A DNA stretch of 27,567 nucleotides, taken from the NCBI GenBank assembly GCA_027593305.1, contig JAQCJA010000004.1, positions 1 to 27,567 on the forward strand. Direction: 5' to 3'. The DNA is from a bacterium. GTDB lineage: Bacteria; Latescibacterota; UBA2968; UBA8231. Below are positions 7,826 through 15,591 of the stretch, piece by piece; positions within the stretch are counted from its first letter, which is position 1, and every line of letters starts with the position of its first letter. The notes below the pieces were generated by a model. It saw only the letters and a list, made by a program, of their open reading frames with translations. It made no database searches and was not told the DNA's origin. Made by a program: the position numbers and the translations under genes.

Positions 7826-7934
7826 TTGCGCCTTCGATGCACTCTGTGTCTATTTTGAACAAAGTGTATATTTTGAATAAAACTACCATATAAACGCCAA
7901 CTCTACTCTGCGACCGGAATCGACCGCCATCACC
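7826..7934. promoter_or_regulatory. Divergent AT-rich control region
   Basis: This 109-bp gap between the minus-strand ABC operon and the plus-strand 608-aa gene is much more AT-rich than its surroundings. It contains the 18-bp tandem repeat (7846-7881) and several TATA-like hexamers, such as TATAAA at 7889-7894 (plus) and TATACA at 7870-7865 (minus, with TTTATA 18 nt upstream). No single promoter pair is convincing. Confidence 0.45.
7846..7881. repeat. Two tandem 18-bp repeats in the divergent control region
   Basis: GTGTCTATTTTGAACAAA (7846-7863) is followed directly by GTGTATATTTTGAATAAA (7864-7881): 16 of 18 bases match. The location between two divergent starts and the direct orientation suggest paired operator sites for a regulator, or a slippage duplication of promoter DNA. 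Confidence 0.8.
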
Positions 7935-9761
7935 ATGGAACTCTTCCCCGAACCTGCAACCCATGCCGTACTGCCTGATGCTGTCCATCAGCAGTTGTGG
8001 GAGCGCATCCATACGCGCCTGCAGCGTGGTGATACACTGATCACAACAAAGGATTACGTCACCGCCGTAACCTCTGAATATGAGGCGATCACCGGCGAGG
8101 CCCTGACATCCTCGTTGCGCGAACTGTTCCAGGATGCCATCGACAATTATAACCGGGATTACCCGGAACGGTACGTGGCGATAGGCGTGCGCAATTCGGT
8201 GGTCCGGGCCTTCCAGTCCGGGTGCTTCAAACTCAACTGGGATGTGTTGCAGATCGAAAGCGCCGGCGCCCGGTCGATCGCCCGCTTCAAGAGTCGCGAC
8301 TGGGTTCGCGGTTTCCTGAAAGAGGTACACGTCGCGCCCAGTGCGATCCGCCCCGGTGACTGCGTGCAGAGTGCCAAGGATGTCATTTCCGGGCGCAGTC
8401 AACGGCTGGTGCAGCACGATCCCGCAGAACCTGTCATCCCCGCCAGGAAACCTGCTCAGGCAGTCGAGCCGCTCAGCGCCGACACGGTCGAGGCCCTTGG
8501 TGATGGCACCATCTCGCAGGGCGAAGTAGAGAGCCGGCAAAAGGAACAGGACCGGTCCCAGGCACGCATCGAAGCGCAGGAAATGAGCCGCGCCGGCGAA
8601 CGCGCCGAGAGCTACGTGCGACAAGGCTACCTGACGATGGATGAAGGGGAAGCCGTACGTCAACTCAGCGACGTCGACGCTCGCCTGGCACGCGGAGAAA
8701 TCGACGCTGCCGAGGCCAGTCATCTGCGCAACTCGCTGCTCACCAAGGAGCAACGCTACGCCCTCGAGCGCAAGGTCAAGGGCGCCGTGGATCACGCTGT
8801 ACGCTTCCTGCAGACCTTCGAATCCATGCAGCGTATCAGCACGGAACTCGATGAGGGCCTGGAGTTCCTCATCTACCACAAGAACATCCTCGACGCCGAC
8901 AAGGGGCCTGTCGAACGGGGGCGGGCTGCCCAGGCATTGCTCGAGGACCGCGACATGCTGCACAAGATCATCGATATCATGGACCGCAAGGATCAGGAGA
9001 TCCGCATGATCTCCGTTGGTCTGCCTCCGTACAGCTATGTCGTCAAGCGCAACGAGCGTATCGGCAACCTCATCATCGAAGAGCAATTCATCGCTGATCT
9101 GCGCCGTCTGTCCGTGGAGGACATGTCGGACCGTCTGCATTCCGAGGATCCCCTGACTCGTGTACGCCCCGCCGCCGATGTCCGCTGCCTGATTGCCATC
9201 ATCAGCCATCTGATCAAGCCCACCGCCTGGCGCAAGGATGTGCGCATGCTGCGGGTGCAGGACACCATCGAACAGTTCTACCACGAGACGGAGGATATCG
9301 GTGAAGCCCGCAAGCAGGCCGAATCCTTCCTCGCCCGGCGCCTGCGTCGCATGTTCAAGGATCTGAACAGCGACGAGAAGGAAGAGATGGAGCAGAAGGG
9401 TGCCCACATGATCGACGCCATCGAACAGAAAATCGTCACCGTGCGCCAGGCGGCGGCCGCCGCTGAGGGGGCCGGGCAGACCGACGTCAGCACGGCAGAT
9501 GAGGACAGCGCGCACGATGACGACGCCCTGACAGAGGAAGAAATGAAAAAGGGCGCTACCATCGCCCGGGTAGAGATGCGCGTCGCCGGCCAGATGCGCC
9601 GTGTTCCACGCAAGATCATGCTGAACCCTGATGATGCAGATGAATTCGTCCTGGCCCAGCGCAACCGCGACACGGGCGAACTGGAGCCGGTCCTGCGCCG
9701 TGGGTCGCCTCGAGTCATTGAGCGTGGCACGGACGGTTATTGGACCGTCACGAGCAATTGA
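7935..9761 (+). CDS. Hypothetical 608-aa helical protein
   Basis: I do not recognise this protein. It is 608 aa, starts at ATG 7935 with no clear Shine-Dalgarno, and has no signal peptide or TM segment. By eye: a folded N-terminal domain (1-165); a charged, mostly helical middle (about 180-490) rich in Glu, Arg and Ala; an acidic linker (about 505-535, ending in Asp-Asp-Asp-Ala-Leu-Thr-Glu-Glu-Glu); and a basic C-terminal domain (about 540-608, with GQMRRVPRKIMLNPDD) that reads as beta-rich. A terminator-like hairpin follows at 9789-9813. The next gene, on the same strand, encodes a long coiled-coil protein. A cytosolic scaffold or nucleic-acid-associated role is imaginable, but nothing proves one. 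Protein-like composition and a long frame make it a real gene. Confidence 0.85.
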   Translation: MELFPEPATHAVLPDAVHQQLWERIHTRLQRGDTLITTKDYVTAVTSEYEAITGEALTSSLRELFQDAIDNYNRDYPERYVAIGVRNSVVRAFQSGCFKLNWDVLQIESAGARSIARFKSRDWVRGFLKEVHVAPSAIRPGDCVQSAKDVISGRSQRLVQHDPAEPVIPARKPAQAVEPLSADTVEALGDGTISQGEVESRQKEQDRSQARIEAQEMSRAGERAESYVRQGYLTMDEGEAVRQLSDVDARLARGEIDAAEASHLRNSLLTKEQRYALERKVKGAVDHAVRFLQTFESMQRISTELDEGLEFLIYHKNILDADKGPVERGRAAQALLEDRDMLHKIIDIMDRKDQEIRMISVGLPPYSYVVKRNERIGNLIIEEQFIADLRRLSVEDMSDRLHSEDPLTRVRPAADVRCLIAIISHLIKPTAWRKDVRMLRVQDTIEQFYHETEDIGEARKQAESFLARRLRRMFKDLNSDEKEEMEQKGAHMIDAIEQKIVTVRQAAAAAEGAGQTDVSTADEDSAHDDDALTEEEMKKGATIARVEMRVAGQMRRVPRKIMLNPDDADEFVLAQRNRDTGELEPVLRRGSPRVIERGTDGYWTVTSN

Positions 9762-9788
9762 GCTCGATGCGGGCCCCATTTTTCTGAA

Positions 9789-9813
9789 AAAAGCCCTCTT
9801 TTTGAGGGCTTTT
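9789..9813 (+). terminator. Intrinsic terminator after the 608-aa gene
   Basis: The perfect inverted repeat AAAAGCCCTC (9789-9798) / GAGGGCTTTT (9804-9813) has a 5-nt T loop. The stem ends in TTTT followed by GTCGTT, giving an A-tract/U-tract hairpin 27 bp after the stop codon. The A-tract on the other arm means it could also work in reverse. Confidence 0.8.
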
Positions 9814-9835
9814 GTCGTTCTGCTCGATTCATTTG

Positions 9836-9865
9836 TTGATAGTCTGGTAGAATTGACGATATAGG
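9836..9865 (+). promoter_or_regulatory. Probable sigma70-type promoter of the coiled-coil gene
   Basis: TTGATA (9836-9841) is followed after 18 bp by TATAGG (9860-9865), an acceptable -35/-10 pair 49 bp upstream of ATG 9915. Together with the preceding terminator it implies that the coiled-coil gene has its own transcript. Confidence 0.55.
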
Positions 9866-9914
9866 AAGAGCGGTTTCCTCCCCTCTCCGCCCACGTCAGG
9901 ACGTTTCCTCTCCC

Positions 9915-12032
9915 ATGCCTGCCGTAAACTCCATGCTCGGACTCTTCGGGCTGGCGACACGTCGTCAGCTCGAATCCGCTGTGGATCGCAAGGATCGTTG
10001 GCACGGTCTCGTGCGCAACGTCTTTGTTCCCTACTACCTGAAATTCCAGGAGACGGCTCTGGGCAATATGCCCGAGCTGCCGACCCGCTACTCGCGTGCG
10101 TGGGATGACTACATCCAGGCGGAACTGGATCGCTTCCTGAGTCTGGATCTGACGGCCGTAGGCGACCTGCTCGAGGCCGCAGGTTTTGGCACAAAGAAGT
10201 GGGAGCGCCTGCAGGAGACCGGGTTTCCTGCCCTGGGCAGGCTTCTTGACCAGGCAGCCGCCGTCGGCGCCGCGGACATTGATGCTGCCGTACATGCCGA
10301 CATCCTCGATCTGCTTTCCCGTCACCCGGAGCTGGCCAGCGAAATCGTGCGCTGCACGGATCCCGATTCCGGGACGCTGCGTCTGACTGAAGACGATATC
10401 GCCGGGAGCCCGGCCTACCAGCGACTGCTGGCGGATCTTGCCACCACCAAAGATGAGCTGCGCCGTTTCCGCCGCGGGGGCCAGCGCGCTGTCGAGCGTC
10501 TGCACGACCTGGAGGCCGAGCTGCTGCTCAGCCGCAACGGCAACGGCCATCTGCCGCAGGATCTACCCCGCCCACCGCGTGATACCAGCCTCGAGGACGA
10601 ACGGGAGAAGGCGGGACTGCGCAAACAGCTGCGCGCCCAGGACTCGTCCATCGCTGCGCTTCGTGGTCGAGTGGAGGAACTCGAGACGCAGGTGCGTACA
10701 CGCCCCGACCCGGACCGGGCCCTGGCGGATCGCGCCGGCTGGCTGGAGCGTGAGCTGGAAACCCGCGATGATCAGGTGGTGCGCCTGCAGGAGCGCGTCG
10801 AAGGCATGCAGGATGCCCTCGACAAGCAGGACCACACAATCGACGAATCCGACGAGTTGCGGCAACTGCGCCTCGAGCTGAAGAAGCGTGACCATGATCT
10901 TGAACAGGCGCGCGATTCCACGATCGACGCGCTGCGCGCCGAACTGGAGCGTGCCGAGGAGCGGCTGAGATCGGCCAATCAACGGCCCGAGTCGCGATCC
11001 GACGGGGACCTGACGGACGATGTGCAGCGACTGCGCAGCGACCTGAAGGCGCGGGAACACACCATCGTGGCCCTGCGAGAGGAACTGGCGCGCAGCAAGG
11101 AGGATCCGGGTACACCGGATCGACCGGAGGGGGTCGATGCCGAAGACCTGTCGGCAGAACTGCAGCAGTTACACAGCAACCTGAAGGTACGTGAACACAG
11201 CATAGAGGCCCTGCAGGAGCAGGTGGCCCGCCTCGAGGCCGACGCCAGGCGTGAGACGGAGCGGCCCACGCGGGGGCCGGGGGCAGCGGCGACAACCCCG
11301 GCAACGCTGCCGGCACGCAGTTCGGCGCCGGATCCTCAGCCGGGGATCGATGCCCTGGCGCGTGACCTTCGGGCGCGGGACGCCACCATCGAGGCCCTGC
11401 GTGAACAGCTGCAGACCTTCGAACGGGAACTGGGTCAATCGCGTGAACTGCTCATGGCGGAGGTCAAGAAACTCGCCGCCCTTGCAGCGGGTGAAATTGA
11501 GCTGAGGCCGGCGGAGGAACTTGAGTCTCTCGGTGCCGATGAACTGATGGATTATGCCCGGCAGGTTGCCGAGGATCTCGACGTTCGTCGGCAGACCCTG
11601 GATCAGGGTCTGCTGGGCGTCGAATCGGTGAAGGGCAGCTACGAAGACACCAAACGAATCTTTGAAGAGCAACAACTCAACATGGAGACGCAGCTGGAGC
11701 AGTTGCGGACCGAAGTCGAGCAGTACCGCGAACAGGAAGAAACCACCAGGGATGAGACCCCGGCGGAATTACGGGATACCGTCGTGCAGCAGCGCAGCCA
11801 GCTCGAACTTCTGGCAACTCGGGTGCGGCAGCTTGTCGGGACCAATAAGGAGCTGAACGAGTCCAACAAGAAGATGTACTCGAACCTCGAGGAGGCGGTG
11901 AAGAAAGTCATCCCGCTGCGCCGTCAGATCGAGGAACTGGAGAGCCTCCAGGACACGCTGCAAAGGTTCATCCGGCAGAAGTACGATCGCACTTTTACCA
12001 TGCGACAGCTGCAGGAGGCCGGTCTGCGCTGA
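9915..12032 (+). CDS. Hypothetical 705-aa coiled-coil protein with repeated modules
   Basis: I do not recognise the family. The N-terminal 185 residues look like a compact helical domain (MLGLFGLATRRQL at the start, many aromatic residues at 28-70). From about 190 to the end it is charged and heptad-like. Within it a module of about 26 residues recurs at roughly 234, 276, 317, 371, 417 and 479, with pattern Leu-x3-Leu-Lys/Arg-x-Arg-Asp/Glu-x2-Ile-x-Ala-Leu-Arg/Gln-Glu, separated by Pro/Gly/Asp-rich linkers. A last stretch (about 575-690) is an uninterrupted coiled coil, and the C-terminus is basic. There is no TM helix or signal peptide, so it is probably cytoplasmic, perhaps a structural or scaffold protein. 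ATG 9915 was chosen because the promoter lies just upstream; no strong Shine-Dalgarno. The gene ends 18 bp before the convergent kinase gene. Confidence 0.88.
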   Translation: MPAVNSMLGLFGLATRRQLESAVDRKDRWHGLVRNVFVPYYLKFQETALGNMPELPTRYSRAWDDYIQAELDRFLSLDLTAVGDLLEAAGFGTKKWERLQETGFPALGRLLDQAAAVGAADIDAAVHADILDLLSRHPELASEIVRCTDPDSGTLRLTEDDIAGSPAYQRLLADLATTKDELRRFRRGGQRAVERLHDLEAELLLSRNGNGHLPQDLPRPPRDTSLEDEREKAGLRKQLRAQDSSIAALRGRVEELETQVRTRPDPDRALADRAGWLERELETRDDQVVRLQERVEGMQDALDKQDHTIDESDELRQLRLELKKRDHDLEQARDSTIDALRAELERAEERLRSANQRPESRSDGDLTDDVQRLRSDLKAREHTIVALREELARSKEDPGTPDRPEGVDAEDLSAELQQLHSNLKVREHSIEALQEQVARLEADARRETERPTRGPGAAATTPATLPARSSAPDPQPGIDALARDLRARDATIEALREQLQTFERELGQSRELLMAEVKKLAALAAGEIELRPAEELESLGADELMDYARQVAEDLDVRRQTLDQGLLGVESVKGSYEDTKRIFEEQQLNMETQLEQLRTEVEQYREQEETTRDETPAELRDTVVQQRSQLELLATRVRQLVGTNKELNESNKKMYSNLEEAVKKVIPLRRQIEELESLQDTLQRFIRQKYDRTFTMRQLQEAGLR
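10614..11429 (+). repeat. Six degenerate copies of a ~26-residue coiled-coil module
   Basis: The copies start at residues 234, 276, 317, 371, 417 and 479 of the 705-aa protein. Copies 4, 5 and 6 are the closest: LKAREHTIVALREEL, LKVREHSIEALQEQV and LRARDATIEALREQL. Copy 3 carries about seven extra residues. Spacing between starts is 41-62 residues, filled by low-complexity linkers. Confidence 0.75.
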
Positions 12033-12050
12033 AAGGGCAGGCGCGACAGC

Positions 12051-12707
12051 CTATTCCGTCGAGCCAGCCAGGGCGTCACGCAGACGCCCGAGTTCCTCTT
12101 CGAGCTGTGTCAGCCCGGCCGGTGCCGCCCCCAGGTCCGCCGCCCGACCGATCTGTTCCAGCGCCAGCGCGGCAGCGCGCATCGCTTCAGCCCCCAGATT
12201 CGCCGCAGCACCTTTGATGCCGTGGGCAATCCGTTCCAGTTTGTCCACCTCCGCTGCCGTCAGGGCCTGCCGCAGTTCCTGCATACGTGCCGGCACGTCG
12301 GTGAGAAACAGCGCCACCAGTTCAGCGAGCAGTTCCTCGTCGCCATCCATGCGTTCGAGGGCGGTGGCACGGTCAAAGACCGGGATCCCGACTTCCTCCG
12401 GATGCGCGACGTCCGTTGGTGGCTGCAGCAGGACTTCACCCGGCGCAACACCAGAGACGCGGAAGATGGCATCAAACAGGTCCGCCGGCCGCAGGGGCTT
12501 CGACACATAGTCGTTCATGCCAGCCTCCAGGCAGCGCTCGCGGTCCCCCTTCAGCGCGTGCGCCGTCATGGCGACAATCGGCACGGGTTCGCGAACTGTT
12601 TCCGCGTCGCGCTGGCGAATCCGGCGCGTTGCCTCCAGGCCATCCATCGTCGGCATCTGCACATCCATCAGCACCAGATCGACGCCCGCCGTTTCGAGAC
12701 GCTCCAC
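12051..12707 (-). CDS. C-terminal part of a frameshifted hybrid sensor kinase (REC2 remainder and Hpt)
   Basis: This frame continues the kinase after the frameshift at about 12717. It begins AVERLETAGVDLVLMDVQMP, the second half of a receiver domain with its phospho-acceptor Asp in LVLMDVQMPTMDG, the Thr in VAMTAHA and the conserved Lys in YVSKPL. A Pro/Val linker leads to an Hpt domain whose phospho-transfer His lies in IAHGIKGAAANLG. The GTG at 12707 has no ribosome-binding site and would start mid-domain, so independent translation is unlikely. With the upstream part it would form one 882-aa BarA/ArcB-style phosphorelay protein. It ends at TAG 12051, 18 bp from the convergent coiled-coil gene. 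Confidence 0.85.
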   Translation of the reverse strand: MERLETAGVDLVLMDVQMPTMDGLEATRRIRQRDAETVREPVPIVAMTAHALKGDRERCLEAGMNDYVSKPLRPADLFDAIFRVSGVAPGEVLLQPPTDVAHPEEVGIPVFDRATALERMDGDEELLAELVALFLTDVPARMQELRQALTAAEVDKLERIAHGIKGAAANLGAEAMRAAALALEQIGRAADLGAAPAGLTQLEEELGRLRDALAGSTE

Positions 12708-14700
12708 AGCCAGGCCAGTCGCCCACGACCTCGACCTGATGGCCCGCCTTCTCCAGCAGACGGCAGGCGAGTGTCTGATTCACGGCGTTGTCCTCGGCCA
12801 GCAGGATATGCAACTGCCGTCGCCGCTCACGCAACGTATGTCGCGTGACCAGATCCGGTGATGCCGGGGTGCCACAGACCAGTTGCAGCGTCGCCCGCAA
12901 CTCTACCGTTGTCGGGTCGTTCAGGTAGGCAGCGATGCCGTGGCGCCGGCAGTGGCCCGCGTCACCCCGCTGTCCTTCCCGGGCGAGCATGAGGAACGGC
13001 AACGGTGTGTCGGCGAAACGCTGGCGGATGCTTGCGGCGGCAGCAAAGCCGTCCGCAACCGGCATATCAAGCAGCACGGCACCAAAGCGCGCGGCTCCTT
13101 CCGCCTTGCCGAGTTCCTGCAGGGCCGCCTCCAGGGCCATGGCGAACACCAGCGGAAAACCCAAGGCGCTGAGTCCGGCAACGGCAACCGATTGGCTGCG
13201 GGCGTCGTCGATGCAAAGCAGCGGCATACCCTCGACGTTGGCCACGAGGGTCGCCGGATCCTCGGCTCTGGCATTGTCCAGGCGGGCCTGAAAATGGAAC
13301 GTGCTGCCCTCGCCCTGAATGCTGTCGACCCAGATGCGCCCGTCCATCATCTCCAGGATCTGCGTGCAGATCGACAGGCCGAGTCCGGTGCCGCCGAAAC
13401 GACGGGTTGTGCTGCCGTCGGCCTGACTGAAGGACTCAAAGATCCGGGCCTGGTGCTGCTGGGGGATGCCAATGCCCGTATCGCGCACCCAACCGTGCAG
13501 GATGATACTGTCGCCCACCCTCTCTGCCACATCGACCCCGATGGTGACAGTGCCGTGATCGGTGAACTTGATGGCGTTGCTCGTCAGGTTGGTGACAACC
13601 TGGCGAAAACGAGTCGGATCACCATGCAGCATCCGGGGCACATCGTCGGCGATACACGTCTCCAGAGCGACGCCTTTTTCCTTGGCCCGAAGAAGCAAGG
13701 GCAGGGCTGCGGTCTCGAGAGTGGAGCGCAGATCGAAATCGATGCGTTCCAGTTCGAGCCGTCCCGCCTCGATCTTGGAGAAATCCAGGATGTCATTGAT
13801 GATTTCAAGGAGCGCGTCCGCGCAGGTGCGCACTGCCTGCAGATACTGCCGCTGCTCGTCATTGAGTCCCTGTGTATCCAGGGTCAGTTCCGTCATGCCG
13901 ATGATGCCATTCATCGGCGTGCGGATCTCGTGGCTCATGTTGGCGAGAAACTCGCTCTTGGTGCGGCTCATCGCCTCGGCTGAATCTTTCGCCCGGCGCA
14001 GGGCTTGCTCGGCTTCCTTGCGTTTCGTGATGTCCTGCATGACGAGGACAAAGTGCAGTTCCTCATCAGAGGGCAGATCCCCCACCGTGACACTCAGGGG
14101 AAAACTTGTTCCCGCCTCGGTGCGCGCGTCGATCTCGTAGGCTTCCGGATCCTGGTTGGGCTCGGCAAAGAGATCCTGCCGCAAGCCGGTGATTGGCAAC
14201 TGCTCATAGGACGGCAGCAGTTGACCGATGTGTACACCCGCAAGAGCGCCCGGGGCGACACCGAACATGTGCTCTGCGGCGTGATTGCTCAGTTCGATCA
14301 ATCCCAGTTCGTCGATGGTGACGATGCCGTCCGCCGCCGTCTGCAGAATGCTCTGGATATGGGCCTGGCCCCGAAAGGCAGTGGCAATCAGTTCGTTGAG
14401 AGATGCTGCCAATCTCCCCGGCTCATCGGCGGCAGACACGACGAGACGGGTTGTATCGTCACCGTTGATGCGTGCGTCGATCCAGCTCTGCACGGCGCTC
14501 AAGGGCAGCCGTACGAGGCGATGCAGTCCGATCCAGACGACCGCTGCCATGGCTGCAATCGCAACGGCAAGAGCCGCCCAGGTGGGCAGATCGATGGCAT
14601 ATGACACGCCCGAGACCACGCCACCGACGAGAACTGCGGGAAGCAGGATACGGGGGACGATGGACAGATCATCCCATGAATGAGGCGCGAAAGGATTCAT
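12472..14700 (-). CDS. Hybrid sensor histidine kinase, N-terminal part (frameshifted in REC2)
   Basis: A membrane phosphorelay kinase. From ATG 14700: two TM helices (about 16-34 and 40-60), HAMP-like linker (61-110), PAS domain (about 114-228), HisKA with phospho-His257 in NMSHEIRTP, HATPase with N-box RFRQVVTNLTSNAIKF, G1 DTGIG and G2 GGTGLGLS, then a first receiver (about 492-610) and the start of a second (HILLAEDN, 631 on). The first receiver is degenerate: Asp545 is kept but the usual Lys is missing. After Asp661 the frame goes wrong, reading Trp-Pro-Gly-Cys and non-receiver residues to 12472. Removing one base at 12717 restores GDGLAVERLE and joins the C-terminal frame. ATG 14700 is preferred to an upstream start at 14766 because it begins just before the first TM helix. 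The signal sensed is unknown. Confidence 0.9.
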   Translation of the reverse strand: MNPFAPHSWDDLSIVPRILLPAVLVGGVVSGVSYAIDLPTWAALAVAIAAMAAVVWIGLHRLVRLPLSAVQSWIDARINGDDTTRLVVSAADEPGRLAASLNELIATAFRGQAHIQSILQTAADGIVTIDELGLIELSNHAAEHMFGVAPGALAGVHIGQLLPSYEQLPITGLRQDLFAEPNQDPEAYEIDARTEAGTSFPLSVTVGDLPSDEELHFVLVMQDITKRKEAEQALRRAKDSAEAMSRTKSEFLANMSHEIRTPMNGIIGMTELTLDTQGLNDEQRQYLQAVRTCADALLEIINDILDFSKIEAGRLELERIDFDLRSTLETAALPLLLRAKEKGVALETCIADDVPRMLHGDPTRFRQVVTNLTSNAIKFTDHGTVTIGVDVAERVGDSIILHGWVRDTGIGIPQQHQARIFESFSQADGSTTRRFGGTGLGLSICTQILEMMDGRIWVDSIQGEGSTFHFQARLDNARAEDPATLVANVEGMPLLCIDDARSQSVAVAGLSALGFPLVFAMALEAALQELGKAEGAARFGAVLLDMPVADGFAAAASIRQRFADTPLPFLMLAREGQRGDAGHCRRHGIAAYLNDPTTVELRATLQLVCGTPASPDLVTRHTLRERRRQLHILLAEDNAVNQTLACRLLEKAGHQVEVVGDWPGCGASRNGGRRSGADGCADADDGWPGGNAPDSPARRGNSSRTRADCRHDGARAEGGPRALPGGWHERLCVEAPAAGGPV
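12713..12720 (-). other. Frameshift site in the hybrid kinase gene
   Basis: The minus strand reads GACTGGCC; deleting the single T (plus-strand A at 12717) gives GACGGCC. This restores the Asp-Gly-Leu-Ala-Val-Glu turn typical of receiver domains and a continuous frame 14700-12051 of 883 codons with its stop. It is either a real disabling mutation or a sequencing/assembly error. Confidence 0.85.
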
Positions 14701-14800
14701 GACCGAATTTCGTTTCTGCAACACGGGACTTGCGGTGGCGACCGGCAAACGGTTGGATCTGCGCAATGTATTCCCCCTACATCACACCTGCAACGCCATC

Positions 14801-15391
14801 ATGAGGCGCCTCGTCTCGGGTTTGCGCCGGCGTGTCAGGGCGTGGATCGCGGGTCCCAGCCTGTGCATGGTGTTTGCCCGCGACACGGCGCCCCGTACCG
14901 AGTTGCCCGACGGCTACGCGCTGGCCGCCTCACAGATCAGCGACGCTGCCTGGGCACAGTTGCTCAGCGCCGGGGGCGAACTGGGCCCGTGGGACACGCA
15001 GCGGTTGCACACGGAGACGGCGCTGCTCGTGCCGGGGACACAGGTCTTTCTGACCGGCATCGATGCACAGCCCGTGGCCTGCGCCGGTGTCTACGAGCGC
15101 GATCCCGAAAGTTGGGAGATCGGCTGGATCGCCGTCCATCCCGAGCACCGTCGACGTGGTCTCGGTGAAGCCGTAACCGGGCTGGCTCTGCAGCGCGCTC
15201 TTGAACGATCGCCACGAGCCATCCTGCTGTATACGCAGGACCATAGGCTGGGTGCGATCCGCCTCTACCTGCGTCTGGGGTTCGAACCGGTGTCGCGTCA
15301 TCGGTCACACAGGCGGCGCTGGCGAGCCATCCGCAAAAGTCTGCCTCGGGAAGTGGCGGCTCACGTCGTATCTTCCCTGCAGGTCAAGTGA
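14801..15391 (+). CDS. GNAT-family N-acetyltransferase
   Basis: A 196-aa protein with a C-terminal GNAT fold (transfers an acetyl group from acetyl-CoA to an amine). The acetyl-CoA-binding motif is visible as IGWIAVHPEHRRRGLGEA, with Arg-Arg-Gly-Leu-Gly as the R/Q-x-x-G-x-G/A loop, followed by the late beta-strand motif AIRLYLRLGFEPV. The N-terminus is basic (MRRLVSGLRRRVRAW), and about 25 residues precede the GNAT fold. I favour ATG 14801 over 14699, since the latter overlaps the kinase start and adds a non-family N-terminus. The stop overlaps the next ATG by one base (TGATG), so it leads a three-gene coupled set. The acceptor is unknown. Confidence 0.85.
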   Translation: MRRLVSGLRRRVRAWIAGPSLCMVFARDTAPRTELPDGYALAASQISDAAWAQLLSAGGELGPWDTQRLHTETALLVPGTQVFLTGIDAQPVACAGVYERDPESWEIGWIAVHPEHRRRGLGEAVTGLALQRALERSPRAILLYTQDHRLGAIRLYLRLGFEPVSRHRSHRRRWRAIRKSLPREVAAHVVSSLQVK

Positions 15392-15591
15392 TGAAACCCT
15401 CTACTGCTGCAGATGCCGTCGGCCAATGTGCTGTCTGTCTTCATGTCCGTCGGGTCACCTCGGCCCGTGGTTCGGCCTTCATCCTCTGTCGTCGCGCCGC
15501 CACGGATGCGACGTTCCAGCGCTACCCATGTCTGCCGGTAGCGTCCTGCCCGGGATTCGAGGCGGCGGCAAGGAACTGTGACGAACGATGA
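15391..15591 (+). CDS. Small Cys-rich hypothetical protein, possibly metal-binding
   Basis: A 66-aa protein. Cysteines at 13, 16, 33, 47, 53 and 63 include a CAVC knuckle (13-16); around them sit GSAFILC, RYPCLPV and CPGF. The spacing resembles a small zinc ribbon. The Tyr-Pro-x-Leu-Pro-Val core strikes me as conserved, but I cannot name a family. The gene starts inside the GNAT stop (TGATG) and its own stop overlaps the next ATG (ATGA), so it is translated between two neighbours. This double coupling is the best sign that it is real. Confidence 0.7.
   Translation: MKPSTAADAVGQCAVCLHVRRVTSARGSAFILCRRAATDATFQRYPCLPVASCPGFEAAARNCDER

Noticed and set aside
7815..10550. A 911-codon open frame on the minus strand.
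   Set aside because: It lies antisense to the 608-aa gene and the start of the coiled-coil gene. GC-rich third positions suppress stop codons on the opposite strand; its translation has no domain features and it has no credible start.
12707..12760. Programmed ribosomal frameshifting in the hybrid kinase.
   Set aside because: No slippery homopolymer or heptamer is seen at the junction and no stimulatory structure is obvious; a point insertion or sequencing error is simpler.
12883..13983. A 366-codon plus-strand frame opposite the sensor kinase.
   Set aside because: The kinase frame carries HisKA, HATPase and receiver motifs; this one mirrors it and shows no family pattern.
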